From Mycogone perniciosa (taxonomy: Eukaryota; Ascomycota; Sordariomycetes; Hypocreales; Hypocreaceae): a DNA stretch of 64,000 nucleotides. Each line of letters starts with the position of its first letter. The stretch's first letter is position 1. This document shows positions 24,030-35,495 of the stretch, piece after piece. The stretch covers positions 1-64,000 of the forward strand of contig JAOALB010000075.1 of NCBI GenBank assembly GCA_025331125.1. Reading direction: 5' to 3'. The notes beneath the pieces were generated by a model. That model searched no databases. It was given only the letters and a program-made list of their open reading frames with translations, and had not been told where the DNA came from. A program made the position numbers and the translations under genes.

Positions 24030-25561
24030 ATGATATCAGACGAACTTTTCTCTTCCGTCTGCGGGCCGCCAATAGCTGCCAATACGGCCATCTCCAAAGA
24101 CGTGGGCATCTACGCGCATTCTCTGACGCCGTCATGGGCTGTCAAAGCCTCCTTCAAGAAAAGCTCTGCGCCTGTCCATTCCTTGGCCTTGAGTGACACT
24201 CACGTCTTTGCTGCCCAGGACCAGAAGGCACATGTCCACGTCTACTCCCGTCTACGCGGAAACCAAGAGGCTCTCATCCCCTTCCAGGAGAGGCTACGAT
24301 GTCTGGCTCTAGTCGGCGATGTCCTTGTTCTGGGCACAGTTGAAGGCCGGCTGATTCTTTGGGAGGTGAGTTTCTTGCACTTTCTTTTAACCTCACTTTT
24401 CTCCCTAGTCCGTGATCCATTTAGAAAGGCCGGGGTATCTTAGCCAAATACGAGTACGTGTACAAAAGAACCAACGCTGACAAGCCACACAGACGTGCAC
24501 TGGGCGGCAAGTCACAACGCCGCCATGCCATGTCCAGGCCGTGAGCTGCATTGCCGTGTCCCCTCACCATGTGCTGTCCGCTTCGGATGACTCCAATGTG
24601 AACGTCTGGTCCCTGGCTCGTCTTCTTGAACCCGGTCATGATGTTGGCCACGAACCAGACAGGACCTTGTCCAATCACCGGGCCGCCATAACCGACCTTG
24701 TCCTTGGCCCAAGCTCCAATCCGGAGACGAGCCTCTGCGTATCGGCCAGCAAGGACAAAACTTGCATTCTGTGGAACTACCAGACGGGCCAGGTCCTACG
24801 AACCCTGCTCTTTCCTACGCCTCCCCTTAGCATCGCCCTCGACCCGTGCGCTCGGGCCCTATTTGTTTCTTCCGAGGATGGCGGCGTGTATCTGGTAGAT
24901 TTCTTTGGTGACAAGCCACTTCTGGGATCTCGCAGTGCCGAGTTGGCATCTATCGTGGTGCAGATCAACTCTCCCCTAGGTGTTGCTGATGAAGATGCGG
25001 GCCCCGCGTCTTGCATGGCGGTGAGCTATGATGGCACATCTATCTTCACTGGACATACAAAGGGGAAAATCTTGCGGTGGAATCTCGTTGATAACAGCCA
25101 TCCAACTGAGTTGGCCAATCTCAATGCTTCAGTGACCAACCTGAGCTTTGCTCCTTTGCTCTCTGACAAGAAACCTACACAGGCGGGTACTGTTGTTAAA
25201 CCGAACCAGGCTCAGCGGCAATACAATTTTACAACCCAGCTGGAAGGAGATTTGGGCGGTAACACTAGGTTCAACAGGATGCTCAACTCCAAGGGTTTCT
25301 CTTCAGAAACCCTCGCCGAAGCAATCGCTTCATTCTCTGCTTCTTCATCTGGGGGGCAATGACAACAGCGAGTTACGAAACAAGGACGGACTGTGGTGGA
25401 TTGTCAAGAAGCAGCTGACTCTACAGAAAGTCACAGTCGAGCGTTACTCCGACGCCATGACCAAGAAGCCGTGGTGGTTCACGGCTGACAAGCGTCATTT
25501 GACTTTCTCGCGAACAGACCCGTCGGAAACTCAAATGGCATCAACAAGGTGGAGTCTGTAA
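24030..25561 (+). CDS. Pre-rRNA-processing WD40 protein Ipi3, frameshifted near the C terminus
   Basis: Ipi3 (WDR18-like) is the WD40 subunit of the Rix1-Ipi1-Ipi3 complex, which acts on 60S pre-ribosomes in the nucleus and is needed for ITS2 processing. Exon one is 24030-24365 and ends RLILWE. The 127 bp intron (GTGAGT to CACACAG) is phase 0, and exon two starts TCTGRQVTTPPCHVQAVSC. The N terminus (SVCGPPIAANTAISKDVGIY) and the repeats (VLSASDDSNVNVWSLARLL, VSASKDKTCILWNYQTGQV, SLCVSASKDK) match the family closely. The open frame stops at 25362 after about 401 aa. However, the family's coiled-coil end (SELRNKDGLWWIVKKQLTLQ, then KVTVERYSDAM) follows in a different frame up to 25561. The switch lies at a six-G run, 25351-25356: one G fewer restores continuity. 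It is either an assembly error or a genuine truncation that removes only the C-terminal helix. Confidence 0.88.
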
Positions 25562-26855
25562 CTACCCGCGCTATCCTTTCAGCCCTGGGAGGCTTGAGCG
25601 CATCAATGACGAGGGCCACCATCAGCCATCTGTCATGAGGTGAGGTTTGACTGTCTTGAAGGGACACCAATCCCGATCTATGTACGGAGTATTCCCCAAG
25701 CTCTATCGGGCCCACATCAAGATCTACCCCAGGCCCCTCAATGACATACTACCACACCATGCTCCGTACTTCGTATCTACATGGTCTGAACTTGAGGCTG
25801 TTCAGCCGCAAGAGCACCCTTGCGATCCAGGGCATCTTGACGCGAGTCAGGAATGTTCCGAAAGCAGGGGTATTGTATAATACTGCTAGTACGAGTACTA
25901 CTAAAACCAAAAATTGAGTACAAAGTACTACGATAAAGAAAATTACGTGTCACAAAATACTAGCAGCATGCCAATTGTGTTGCAGAAATTGACAATCGGT
26001 TAAGTTTCTGCTCTCATCTTTCACTTTAATAACTACCTCCTAAAAGAGCTGAAACATGGAATTGCCAACAACGTCGAGATTTCCACGTGGGACTAGCATG
26101 GCAGTCGATAAATTCGAATGAGACAGTGAAGCGTCACACTTGGAGTAATTAGGTATGTAGTATTGAAATGGAATCCTCCATCTATTAATAAATACGGTAA
26201 GAATTAGAGTTGTGAGTCATATTAGGTATATGAGCTGTTATTGCGGAGTTCCCAGACTCTCGGTAGGCTCGGTGCAGACGACCCGCTGGTACGAGAGGTC
26301 AAACTGTCCGTAATCTCACAACTCGTGTTGTTGTCGTAGTGCTAGTGGGTTGCGTGGGAGGGCCGAAAGGATTCATCCTCTGGAGTCGTTGTGTTATATT
26401 CCTTCTTTTAGATGCTCGTACGGAGTATATACTATTCTGGTGTTTCCGTGTCATCATTTGTAAGCGCATCACCGTCAGTGGGCAAATCCTCCGTCTCAAA
26501 GTCCAGACATGCCGTTGGATCCGGAAGAAATGTGAAGGAAGACTTATGGAAAATCTATGGCACTGTCAGCCTTTCTCCGGGAGTCTCGGCCGAGGCGTAA
26601 AAGCCCGAATTCATAGTAATACGCCGTCATGTACTCCGTAATGCGGAGCACTCCGTAGAGTAGCAAAGACGTCTGCCGGAAAAGGTTCGGATGATAATAT
26701 TACCGAGAAGACGTCTTTGACAACGGAATTTCTCCGGTCCGACTAACACCAAACGTGGGATGGTCCCCAGGGCTGCTGCATCATCAAAAGTGGAATATGG
26801 AGTTGAACGCCGAGATCTCAAAGGGACACTTGCAGAGTACCCGAGCAACCTCCAC
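25562..26855. other. Intergenic, no gene seen
   Basis: This 1.3 kb AT-richer spacer lies between IPI3 and ISD11, which are in tandem orientation. It contains several TACGGAGTA-type motifs (near 25684, 26417, 26631). No supportable coding segment is present. Confidence 0.55.
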
Positions 26856-26888
26856 ATGATGTCTGTTGTTCGCTCTTTGAGGGGCGAC

Positions 26889-27558
26889 ATGCCGCAGCAA
26901 GTGCGATCACTCGTAAGTTATTGCGCCCATTTGCAAACGCACAGATATATACCGTGCTTTCTACCCGGGATACGTTTCGAGGACCGTCGTGGACAGTGAA
27001 AATGCCGACCTTGGAGACATGCGCCGTGCCATGCGCTCCCTGCTTTGCGATACACCTGTTGCTGACTTGAAATGCTTTGTTTGATTTAGTACCGCCAATT
27101 ATTACGGCAAGGCGAGCAGTTTACTTCCTACAACTTCCGCGAATATGCGAAGCGACGAACCCAAGATGCTTTCCGAGAGAATATTACGGTGGAGGACCCA
27201 CGCAAAGTTCAGGAGTTGGTTCAGAAGGGGTTGAAAGAGTTGCAATCGATGAAGGTATGCTTGGGACAAACGGCGTTCTGCACTTCACTTGCGCGCAAGG
27301 TGCTGACATGGGAGATGATAGCGACAAACAGTCATCGGGCAGTTCTACCAGCTGGATCGATTAGTAGTTGAGGGGGGGTCATCGGTATGTTTGAATCACT
27401 AGTGCTAGGATGGGGATTTACCACTGATCATTTGGAACAGGGCAAGGAGACAGGTCATTCAGGAGAGGTGGTTAGGCAAAAGGAGCAAGGGTAAGTTGCG
27501 AGACCAGTGGCAATTGTGCAGAAATGACGATGACTCACGCTGATCTAGATACAATTGA
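26889..27558 (+). CDS. Isd11, LYR protein of the mitochondrial iron-sulfur cluster complex
   Basis: Isd11 (LYRM4) stabilises the cysteine desulfurase Nfs1 in the mitochondrial matrix and is required for Fe-S cluster synthesis. Five exons give about 103 aa: 26889-26912, 27090-27254, 27322-27384, 27441-27490 and 27549-27558. All introns are GT-AG and phase-consistent, 177, 67, 56 and 58 bp, with CTGAC branch sites in the first two. The LYR tripeptide is itself split by intron one (L before, YR after). Exon two gives YRQLLRQGEQFTSYNFREYA and KRRTQDAFREN. Exon three gives RQTVIGQFYQLDRLVVEG, and exon four gives GKETGHSGEVVRQKEQG, all family hallmarks. Two further in-frame ATGs at 26856 and 26859 could extend the N terminus by about 11 residues. 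No frame disruption was found. Confidence 0.9.
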
Positions 27559-28104
27559 GACTCGCGAAGCGATATGCGCCCCGAGCGCTGTTAAACGAAG
27601 AAAAAATATGCATTGTACAGTAGGATGGGAATGGCTTTGTACAAACACATGCCACCCTGGGAGCATCAGAGGCGGCCCTTTGGTTTGGGAGTATTGCGGT
27701 ATCTTTATGGGGCCTTAGACTACACAATCTCAACACCAGTTGCATTGAATATTTGGACGACTAAGCTTGCGGCCATGGGACGGACGATGAGCATCGCACA
27801 AGGAGTTGAGGCGTACAGAGAACTGAGAGGCTATGCAGGGATGCGCCAAACATGCTCTGCGCCTGGTTGACATTACAACTTCAACAACTACTATCCTCCA
27901 CATCTTCCTAACACAACATGATCTACTGCTGCTCTTTCATAGTGTTGGATTCTCTCCCTCATATTTCCACAATGATACGTATGTAGGTTTTGGTTAATAA
28001 TGGTGGCCTCCAATACTCCGTATGTGTCCATCATGCTCTGGATCAACTCAATAAGTGCTTATGTCAGCCACGACCACACCTCTCCAATTGGCTAGGCTAG
28101 CCTC
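27559..28104. other. Intergenic
   Basis: This interval contains the 3' flank of ISD11 and the upstream region of the following gene. Open frames here have no coding character. Confidence 0.5.
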
Positions 28105-30702
28105 ATGCAATTCTCCCAGAACTCCTCGTCAACAAGCTTGCCTCTCAAGCTGGCACATGGCAATCCCGTCGCTGTGACTTGGAAACCGAGCACATACTGC
28201 GCAGCATCTATATTGTACGAGTCATTACCAGCAGCTTCATTATTGCCTAGAATCGCGCCCCGGAACACGGCGCGGCGCGCCATTGCTACAGCCCCCATCT
28301 CGGCGCGATGGCGCCAGGTGTATGTGCCCGTCTGCAGCAAACAAAGGAACGTTGCAACTGACCATTCCCCATAGACCAGACGCGCCAATCGCAGCGGTTA
28401 TGCCGAGCACGATGACTTTGAAGGTTTGATAGGCATTGATGCCCCGTTTCGCACGCGACAGCTACTGATTCGCGCAGGTCTCCCCGTGCGACAATGGCGA
28501 CACGACTGGGTCACCGTCGCACCTCCTTCTCAGCAGGAGCAGCAACAGCAAAATGACATCTGGGCAATCGAACTCATCCACGGAATGCCCAAGGACGCAG
28601 CTCTATTACCGCCACATACCCAGGAGCTGCTGCGCGCCGCCCGATCGGGCCGCCTGTACAAGCGACCCGCTCCGGTAGAGGACGAGGAAGCTGATGCTGA
28701 GACTACTTTACCCGAGAAGCAGGAGAAGAAAGAGGAGGATACAACGTCGCAAGGTTATCAGATCAAAGTCTGGAAGCAACTACCAAAGAATATTGAAGCG
28801 GGAGAGATTTCACACCTTGCGAAACGGCGAAAGAATACCGTCACTGTGGCGAGCAGGACGGTTGAGGAGAAGATTCAAGGACCGACGGTCACAAGAGCAA
28901 CGGTTAGGCGAATTGACGCGGCTGGCAATCCATATACTGAGGAAGTTACCCTGTCCGAGGGCCAGCAAGTGGATGGCGAGGTCATTTCAACCAGAGTTGA
29001 GGCTGTGTCAACTGCAAAGGCAGACGTCCTGCCTCCTCCTCCGCCGCCGCCGAGAAGGAGACCGCCGCCGCCCAAGAGGAAAGCCAAAGCTGGACCAGGC
29101 CGAGGAAAGAAGAAGATTAAGCCGCCATTGCCTGGAGAGGCACCGCCTGCCGGAGTTGCCCCAGCTGGAACTGGGGTCGCGCCGGTGGTCAAGACGGAAA
29201 GCGAGAATGGAAATGTGAGATGCTCAAGTGTCCAGTGTTTTACAGACAATGCTAATAAGTTTTCTTTTCAGAACACATCACAAGTCGATAACCAGACACC
29301 CAATCAAGATAGCGAAATGGCCGATGGTGATGAAGACGACGATGAGGAAGATGGCGACGAAGGTGACGACGGCGAGGGTGATGAAGGCGATGGTGACGAT
29401 AATGCCGATAATGAGAAGTCGAATGTTGCTAGTGGTGGCGATGTCAAGGATCAGGACGAGGAAATGACCGATTCTGTGCTCGTGCCAGAGCGTCCAGATG
29501 TCGAAATGAAGGACGAGGCTACGCCGACAAATCCCCCGCCAACCAATCCTCTCACACTCGCGCCACCATTGAGCAGTCTTGCTTCTGCGTCAGAGCGACC
29601 AGAGGGGAGCCCCCTTAAGAATGTTGTTCTGCCGTCACCCACAGAGCCTGAAGGTCTCAAAGACCTCGCCGAGCCAACCACCCAGACCCCGCCGGCTCAG
29701 GCTGAAGTTGGCTCGATGGTCACTGAGCCAACCACTCAGGCCGCGCCAGCTGAGGTTGGAGTTGACTCAACGGTCGTTGAGGCTGGAGCTGACTCCGTGG
29801 TTGCTGAGCCACCCTCGACAATTGTGGGTGAAGCACCGGAAGAGGCTATCGAGCGAGATGTTCCTCAGCCTGAAAATGCCCTTCTCCCTCCTCCTCCCGA
29901 ACAAGTGGGCAACATCTCAAGCCCTAAGGCTGATGACACACATTCCAAAGTCTCAGATGATGGAACAAAAAGCCAAGCAAGCCATCAGCTGGAGGACACC
30001 TCCGAGGACACTGAGAAGCCCATCCTAGCTTATCAGGTGTCTACTATGACCGAAGACAGCATCAAGCCCGATGACTCAATTTCAGTAACTGCGCCCCTGA
30101 CTGGCTCAGGGGCAGTTTCAGAAGTTGGAACAACGTCAGTGGATGATGCAAAGGTGGATAATGTCGAGGAAGCTGCTCCAACTAACACGGAGCCAGCACC
30201 CGCAGAACCGACGTTTGATATTCCTAGCAAGGAGGCCACGCCTCCTGCGATCGAGGATGAGTCAGATCTGCTCAGTGGGCTGATGGGCGAGCTGGATCGC
30301 CAGGCAGTAGAGGGCGGTCTGGATGTTGAGCCACAAGTATCGGAAGCCTCTGCTGAGCCTACACCCGCTGTGTTTGAGCCTACACCCGTTATGTCTGAAC
30401 CTGTACCTGCTGTGTCTGAGCCTTCACCTGTTGTGTCTGAGCCTGCACCCGTTGCCTCTGAATCTATTATAGAACTAGAACCACCTGCGGAGGAGCAGCA
30501 ACCCGATATCGAGCTTGAACCGATAGTGGAAGCTGCCAAATCAGAGCCAGAGCCGGAAGCACAAGAGCAACTCGTGACGGAGTCAGAACCAGCACCACCA
30601 CCACCGGCGGCTCCTGAAGTTCCTGAAGCTCCTGAAGTTTCCGAGGCCCCTACGGTCCCTGAGGAGGAGAAGAAAGAAGAAGTCCTGCCAGCCAACGCGT
30701 AG
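28105..30702 (+). CDS. Long acidic, proline-rich fungal protein
   Basis: The product is about 827 aa from three exons: 28105-28317, 28375-29214 and 29272-30702. The first intron (GTGTAT to CCCCATAG, 57 bp, CTGAC branch) is inferred because the conserved-looking block IGIDAPFRTRQLLIRAGLPV has no ATG before it in its own exon and the two exons join in phase as ISARWRQ-TRRANRSGYAEHDD. The second intron (57 bp, GTGAGA to TTTTCAG, GCTAATA branch) is in frame and stop-free, so retention would only add 19 residues. The N-terminal third looks folded and includes GMPKDAALLPPHTQELLRAA and HLAKRRKNTVTVASRTVEEK. Then come polyproline/basic runs (PPKRKAKAGPGRGKKKIKPP), an acidic D/E/G tract, and degenerate SEPxPVV repeats near the end. 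The basic and acidic tracts suggest a nuclear or RNP-associated protein, but no function is assigned. The first exon is the least certain part. Confidence 0.75.
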
Positions 30703-31037
30703 GTCGTCTTGGCGGCTCGCCATAAGATTGTACGACTCTTGCGCACATATATGTATCTCTACTATTGGGCGGCGGCGTTTGCTACTGAATGTATTTTGTA
30801 TTGTTACGCTCTGTGGCACGTGGATCACCTTGGGGTGAAAGGAGCTGAATTGCTGGGCACTAGGACTTATTTTGGGTTGAAAAGGGCTATCATTATTGGG
30901 GGAAGGGTTTTTTCTTGACGGAGTGTGTCTTGGTTATCCACAAATTCAAGCACTGACTTGAGAAGAAGAGAATAGACAACATTATATGATCTCTACACCA
31001 CAGCGCTTTGTTTCTACTGATCAACTCGGAACTTCAC
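30703..31037. other. Convergent 3' spacer
   Basis: This short spacer holds the two converging 3' ends of the acidic protein gene and the membrane protein gene. No gene is seen. Confidence 0.5.
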
Positions 31038-32228
31038 TTACAGCTCTCCACTCGCCTCGCCACCATCTACTGCCATCCTAGGATCTAAGGCTGGAATATT
31101 CATCTTTTGAACCCTCAACTTTCCCACTCTTCGACCGTGAACCCGCAGCCCCTTTGCATGCGCATTACTCAACCCCAGCAATCCCGCGCTGACCAGCAAC
31201 AGGGACATGAGCACCATCGCCCCGGCTTGCGAAAGATTCCCGCTAAAGCACGCAACCATATACACTATGAGCTTGGACGTAGCTTCAAGGTATCCCTCAA
31301 GCGTTGACCTAGCGCGCAACCAAGCCTGCGTGGTAACAGCTTGCAAGTCTGCATCTAAGCCGCGGAGGACGACACGCCGGGCGGGACCTAGGTCGATGGT
31401 GTATTGTGTACGGTGAGAATCTTCGCGGCGGAGGGGAGGAGGTGGTGGTAGTGAGAACTGGGATGTTGATGATGGTGAGGAGAAGGTTATAGTTGTAGAG
31501 GGCTGTGGTGGCGGACAAGATCGCTGCTTGATGGACCAGATATTGATGATCCGCGAGAGCATGAGCGCAATAATGAAGGATAGACCCCACCAGTCGTCCA
31601 GCAAGGCCATGAAGATGATAGCTGTGACGGTCAGGAGCGGACTGAGGAGGTAGAAGACGTGGCTTAGCCAGTCCATCTCCAACGCATCGTCTATCGCAGC
31701 ATCTCGTTTTTGTTTTCGAGGTGGACCACTACGCTTTACCAGTCCCGTTACTCTCCTCCTCAGACTGGACATTTCATCATCTCCCTTGGCTAATTTCACA
31801 TGTAGCGTCACGACGCCGACTTTCCCCTCGCTGAGCCATAACCTCTTGAGGTAATCCACCATGGCGATGTTGTTAATAACGTAACGACGCATTTCACCAG
31901 AGGTAGACTCGATGGCGACTGTGAGGCCTAGCTCAGCGGATAATGCGGGAGCAGACTGCTGATCCAGTGCATCAGCGGCCTGTTGATAGTGTAGACCAGG
32001 CGCGAGGACGAAAGCGTCGAGCCAGGAGGAGCCGCCTGTGATGGTGGTGCGTTTGGCGACGGTGTTGAGGTCTGCGAGGGCGAGAAGGCCGCCGGCTGAG
32101 AGGGAGAGGTGGGGGATAGGAGTTGAGGGCCATGATGGGATGAGGGGATGGTGGGTTTCGTCCATGGGATTGTAAGAGAGAGGATATTGTGCGTTGGAAT
32201 AGGAGGGATAGATGGTGGATAACATCAA
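31038..32228 (-). CDS. Fungal integral membrane protein of unknown function
   Basis: A single exon encodes up to 396 aa. An internal ATG at MDETHHPLIPSWPS is an alternative start. The N-terminal half is soluble, with a well-ordered core (HLSLSAGGLLALADLNTVAK, then GGSSWLDAFVLAPGLHYQ and GEMRRYVINNIAMVDYL). The centre has two adjacent hydrophobic helices (HVFYLLSPLLTVTAIIFMAL and WWGLSFIIALMLSRIINIW), followed by a Ser/Pro linker. A second pair lies near the C terminus (KLIVYMVACFSGNL and AMVLMSLLLVSAGLLGLS), with a basic tail after it. The architecture resembles conserved but unnamed membrane proteins of filamentous ascomycetes. No transport or catalytic motif is recognised. Confidence 0.8.
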   Translation of the reverse strand: MMLSTIYPSYSNAQYPLSYNPMDETHHPLIPSWPSTPIPHLSLSAGGLLALADLNTVAKRTTITGGSSWLDAFVLAPGLHYQQAADALDQQSAPALSAELGLTVAIESTSGEMRRYVINNIAMVDYLKRLWLSEGKVGVVTLHVKLAKGDDEMSSLRRRVTGLVKRSGPPRKQKRDAAIDDALEMDWLSHVFYLLSPLLTVTAIIFMALLDDWWGLSFIIALMLSRIINIWSIKQRSCPPPQPSTTITFSSPSSTSQFSLPPPPPLRREDSHRTQYTIDLGPARRVVLRGLDADLQAVTTQAWLRARSTLEGYLEATSKLIVYMVACFSGNLSQAGAMVLMSLLLVSAGLLGLSNAHAKGLRVHGRRVGKLRVQKMNIPALDPRMAVDGGEASGEL

Positions 32229-32820
32229 AACCAGTGTCAGTCAGCAACTGGCATAAGAGCCTAGAACAAATCGGAATAGACTCTTGGGTCAATATATATT
32301 AAGAAATTCACCTCACTGCCAGCCAAGCAAGCCGGTATAGTCACAATGTTATTATGGCAGAGGCGGATGAGGAAGCTGTTGATCTACACTGCAGATCACA
32401 AGATATTACAGATGAACAGTCCACTGACGTATGTAGCATTTCATGGGTAGGATGCGATGGTGGTAGTTACTCATCACGGGGTCTTTGAAGTAGCAAAATT
32501 CAATCGGTATATTTTGTTTGGGTTGTCGGCTGATAGACGATACGATCTTAGGCTCATCGTGTGGCAGCGTCCTTGTGATGTGATAAGTCATTTAGTGTTT
32601 GGCCGGGGGGAGGCTGAGACATGCCGGTAGTTGGGCAGCCGACTTGGATAAACAGAACTAACTATTTTGATCGATATTGAGATGAGGATTTTATAATCAC
32701 GGCTGTTGAAGCTCAAACTGTTAATTCGAAGTATTGTTTGCTCGAGGCCTATATCCTAACATGAACCCCAAGATGGGCCACTAGATGCTCTACTCACCAC
32801 ACCTATCCGGTATCACCAAC
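32229..32820. other. Intergenic
   Basis: This spacer between two minus-strand genes probably holds the promoter of the membrane protein gene and the 3' untranslated region of the GT20 gene. No gene is seen. Confidence 0.5.
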
Positions 32821-34827
32821 TCAAAGAGGTGCCTCCAAAGGCAGACTTGGAACACCATTAGAAGTCGATTTCATGGAAATGCGAGCACCAACCACATCAA
32901 CGAACCGGCCGAGAATATTATTCATCCAGGATGCCACGTTCATATTCGTGACGCGCTCGTAGATCGCCTCATGCATACTTCTCCGTCGCTCCTCAGACAT
33001 GGTCAACGCCTTGTTGATCTCATCCGCCACCTTGTTCAGATCCCATGGGTTGATTTGGATCGCATCTTCTAAGCTGCTCGCTGTTCCGCTGAACTCGGAG
33101 ATGATGAGTGGCCCATAGCTGTCGCGCTGGCAGACGATGTATTCCAGCCCCGTTGTGCTCATGCCATCCCGCACACTGGTGATGAGCGCAACGTCGCCAG
33201 TTCGCAATAGTGCAAAATACTCACCCCCAGTTAGATGCTGCGAATAGTTCTGGACAGGCGCGTAACTAAGGGAGCCGTATGCGGCATTCACTGAGCTGAC
33301 CAACTCGTTGACACGGCTTGCGTACCTTGCCTCTTCGCCATCGTCGTCTTCGATCGTCGTTGGGCTTGAAATCTGCAACAAGACAACTTTTTCTTGCCAC
33401 TCGGGATACCGAAAAAGAAATCGTTCGAACGCCATCATCTTCTTATCCACGCCCCCTAGGCTGTCAAGTGGATCGCATCCGATGATGATCTTCTTCCCCC
33501 TGTGTGATTTCCTCAGCATTGCACATTTCTCATTAGCAGCTTGGGTCCATGCCAGCGAGTTAATTTTGGACACGTTGACGCCGACTGGAAACACTCCTAT
33601 ATGGACTCGTCCTCCGGGAGTGTCTACCGCCTCCGTGCTAGCGGGATGACCGAGAATCCTGGCGCAAGAAGTTGCAAAGTGCTGTGCGTAATGGAACGCT
33701 TGAAAGGCAATCAGATTGGCTCCAAGAACGCCTTGCAGGATTTCCTTGCGCTTGGCGAGACATCGAACGAGCTCGCTTGTCGGGAATGGGGCATGCAAAA
33801 AGAAGGAGACGTACACGTTTGGACGGCGTTTTCGAAGAATACTCGGTAAGAGCATCAGGTAATGGTCGTGGACCATGACAATATCTCCCGGTTTGTAAAT
33901 CTCGCAGATCTTGTCTGCAAATGCTTCGTTCATGCGGAGGAAGTCGGCCCAGCGTGCATCTTCCTTGCGTTCGTTTGTTGGGGGATGTTGTCTGTAATGG
34001 AACAGTGCGCAAAGGTCGTGTTCAGCATATCGTCTCCATCTTGACTGGTCCTTAAGTCGAATACCGTCGTTGGTAAGGTCTGAATCCTCGGTGAGCCATA
34101 CTGGCATCGTCCTCAACTCGTGGTCATACAGCTGGTTTTCTAGTTGTGACTGGTCGGCGTGGGTGATGTAGATCTCATCAGATGGGGTATCTTGATCAGC
34201 TTTAGAGTGGTGAATTTCGCCCGTCCATGCGATAACAGTGTGGTTCCAGGGGCTCTCCTTGGAAGAGAGGTAGGCGAGTGAGTCTAGGTGAGCGGATTCC
34301 CAATAGCCATGCCTCAATTCCTATTCCCACATTAGAAACAGTGTCTGATTGTAAAGGTGATGTGCATTAAGGGAGTGAGTCTAGCCTACCCAAGCTCTCC
34401 CCTTGCGATATTGCAATGAATGCGGTATGGTGAAGGTTGCAGATATAAGGTTTCCACTTAACTTCACATCTCCATTTATTTCCGGATTTACCGTCTGATT
34501 GCTCTCAAGGTTAGACAAGTCTGAGAGGGGCTGATGCGATTCTTCTTCAAAGTGACCTGGAGAGCGCGAGGACCCGTGACGACGCCTACTAAAGTAGCCT
34601 GAGGTAATAGCATTGCTAGTGCTCTGATGATTGTTGTATGTCCCCAGGGCAACACCGGGTGTTACAGGAATCCTGGTTATGGATTCACGCTGGTGAGGTG
34701 GCAGAAATGAGTTGGACCGTTGTTGGAGACTTGGTTGAGACGCTGAACTCTCCCATCCCCCATTCAGAGTAGAAGGTTCAGATCTAAATCCAGATCTGGA
34801 GCCACCAAACAGGTTTTTGTTTGACAT
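32821..34827 (-). CDS. Trehalose-6-phosphate synthase-like GT20 protein with altered donor site
   Basis: The product is about 645 aa from two exons, 34827-34390 and 34320-32821. The 69 bp intron (GTAGGC to GAATAG) joins GRAW to ELRHGYW in phase. The first ~145 residues are a Ser-rich, probably disordered extension. The rest is a GT20 fold: AWTGEIHH, DIVMVHDHYLMLLPSIL, SFFLHAPFPTSEL, and near the end ITSVRDGMSTTGLEYIVCQ and IISEFSGTASSLEDAIQINP. In active synthases the donor-phosphate-binding motif is DRLDYIKG. Here it reads DPLDSLGG (about residues 429-436), losing the Arg and Lys that contact the UDP-glucose phosphate. The acceptor-side Glu (LEYIVCQ) is kept. There is no C-terminal HAD phosphatase domain. 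It may therefore be a regulatory or non-catalytic paralogue of the trehalose complex rather than the main Tps1, an inference from residue loss. Confidence 0.85.
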
Positions 34828-35495
34828 AATATCGATATTTGCCCAGCTACCTCAATATTCTTAGGGGATATTTAGATAGTGAAAAGAGTTGAAAGCGTGA
34901 TATGAGCCACCAAGCGTCAGTCAGAGAAAACACGGCGGTGTTAGATAGCCAAGCTGAGATGGAGAGATCGCATCGAGGATCAACTAGTTTATCGGCTTTT
35001 CAGGACATTTGCCGCGTCCTTGATTCTTGGAAACCGTGTGGCGATATTTGTGAGTTTTGCCGTCGAGTCGCGTACATAAAACCCGCGGGCGAAATTAAGT
35101 ATGGGTCCCGCAGCAATATTAGACGCATGTAGTTTTGATGAAAGGATTCGTGGAATAGTCATGATGTCAATAGATCTGCAAGTTGCTGATCTGCAAGTTT
35201 GAGTGAGGCTTATATTATGGTTTCTTGCATATGAGATTGGTGAGGGTGTTGATGACATCACACCAACGCAATACCAATATATCGAGCATATCATGGATAT
35301 CTAGCACAAAAATGGATTAGTTTTTCAAACTTCTAAATTGAAGTTATTTCTGTCATGGATACAGAATATAGCAATCGTCATTGCGACTATCATCTGCGCC
35401 AGGAGTTGTAATCACGCATTGTATTGACGTTGTGCTAGTATCAAAGCACGAATTATTTGCCCAAGTCTGCACCACAAACTAACAAATATTTCAAC
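34828..35495. other. Intergenic
   Basis: This spacer between two minus-strand genes has no supportable gene. It likely contains the promoter of the GT20 gene and the 3' end of the hemerythrin gene. Confidence 0.5.

Noticed and set aside
28092..28388. 98-residue minus-strand frame
   Set aside because: It lies antisense to the proposed first exon of the acidic protein, which joins in phase to a well-supported gene.
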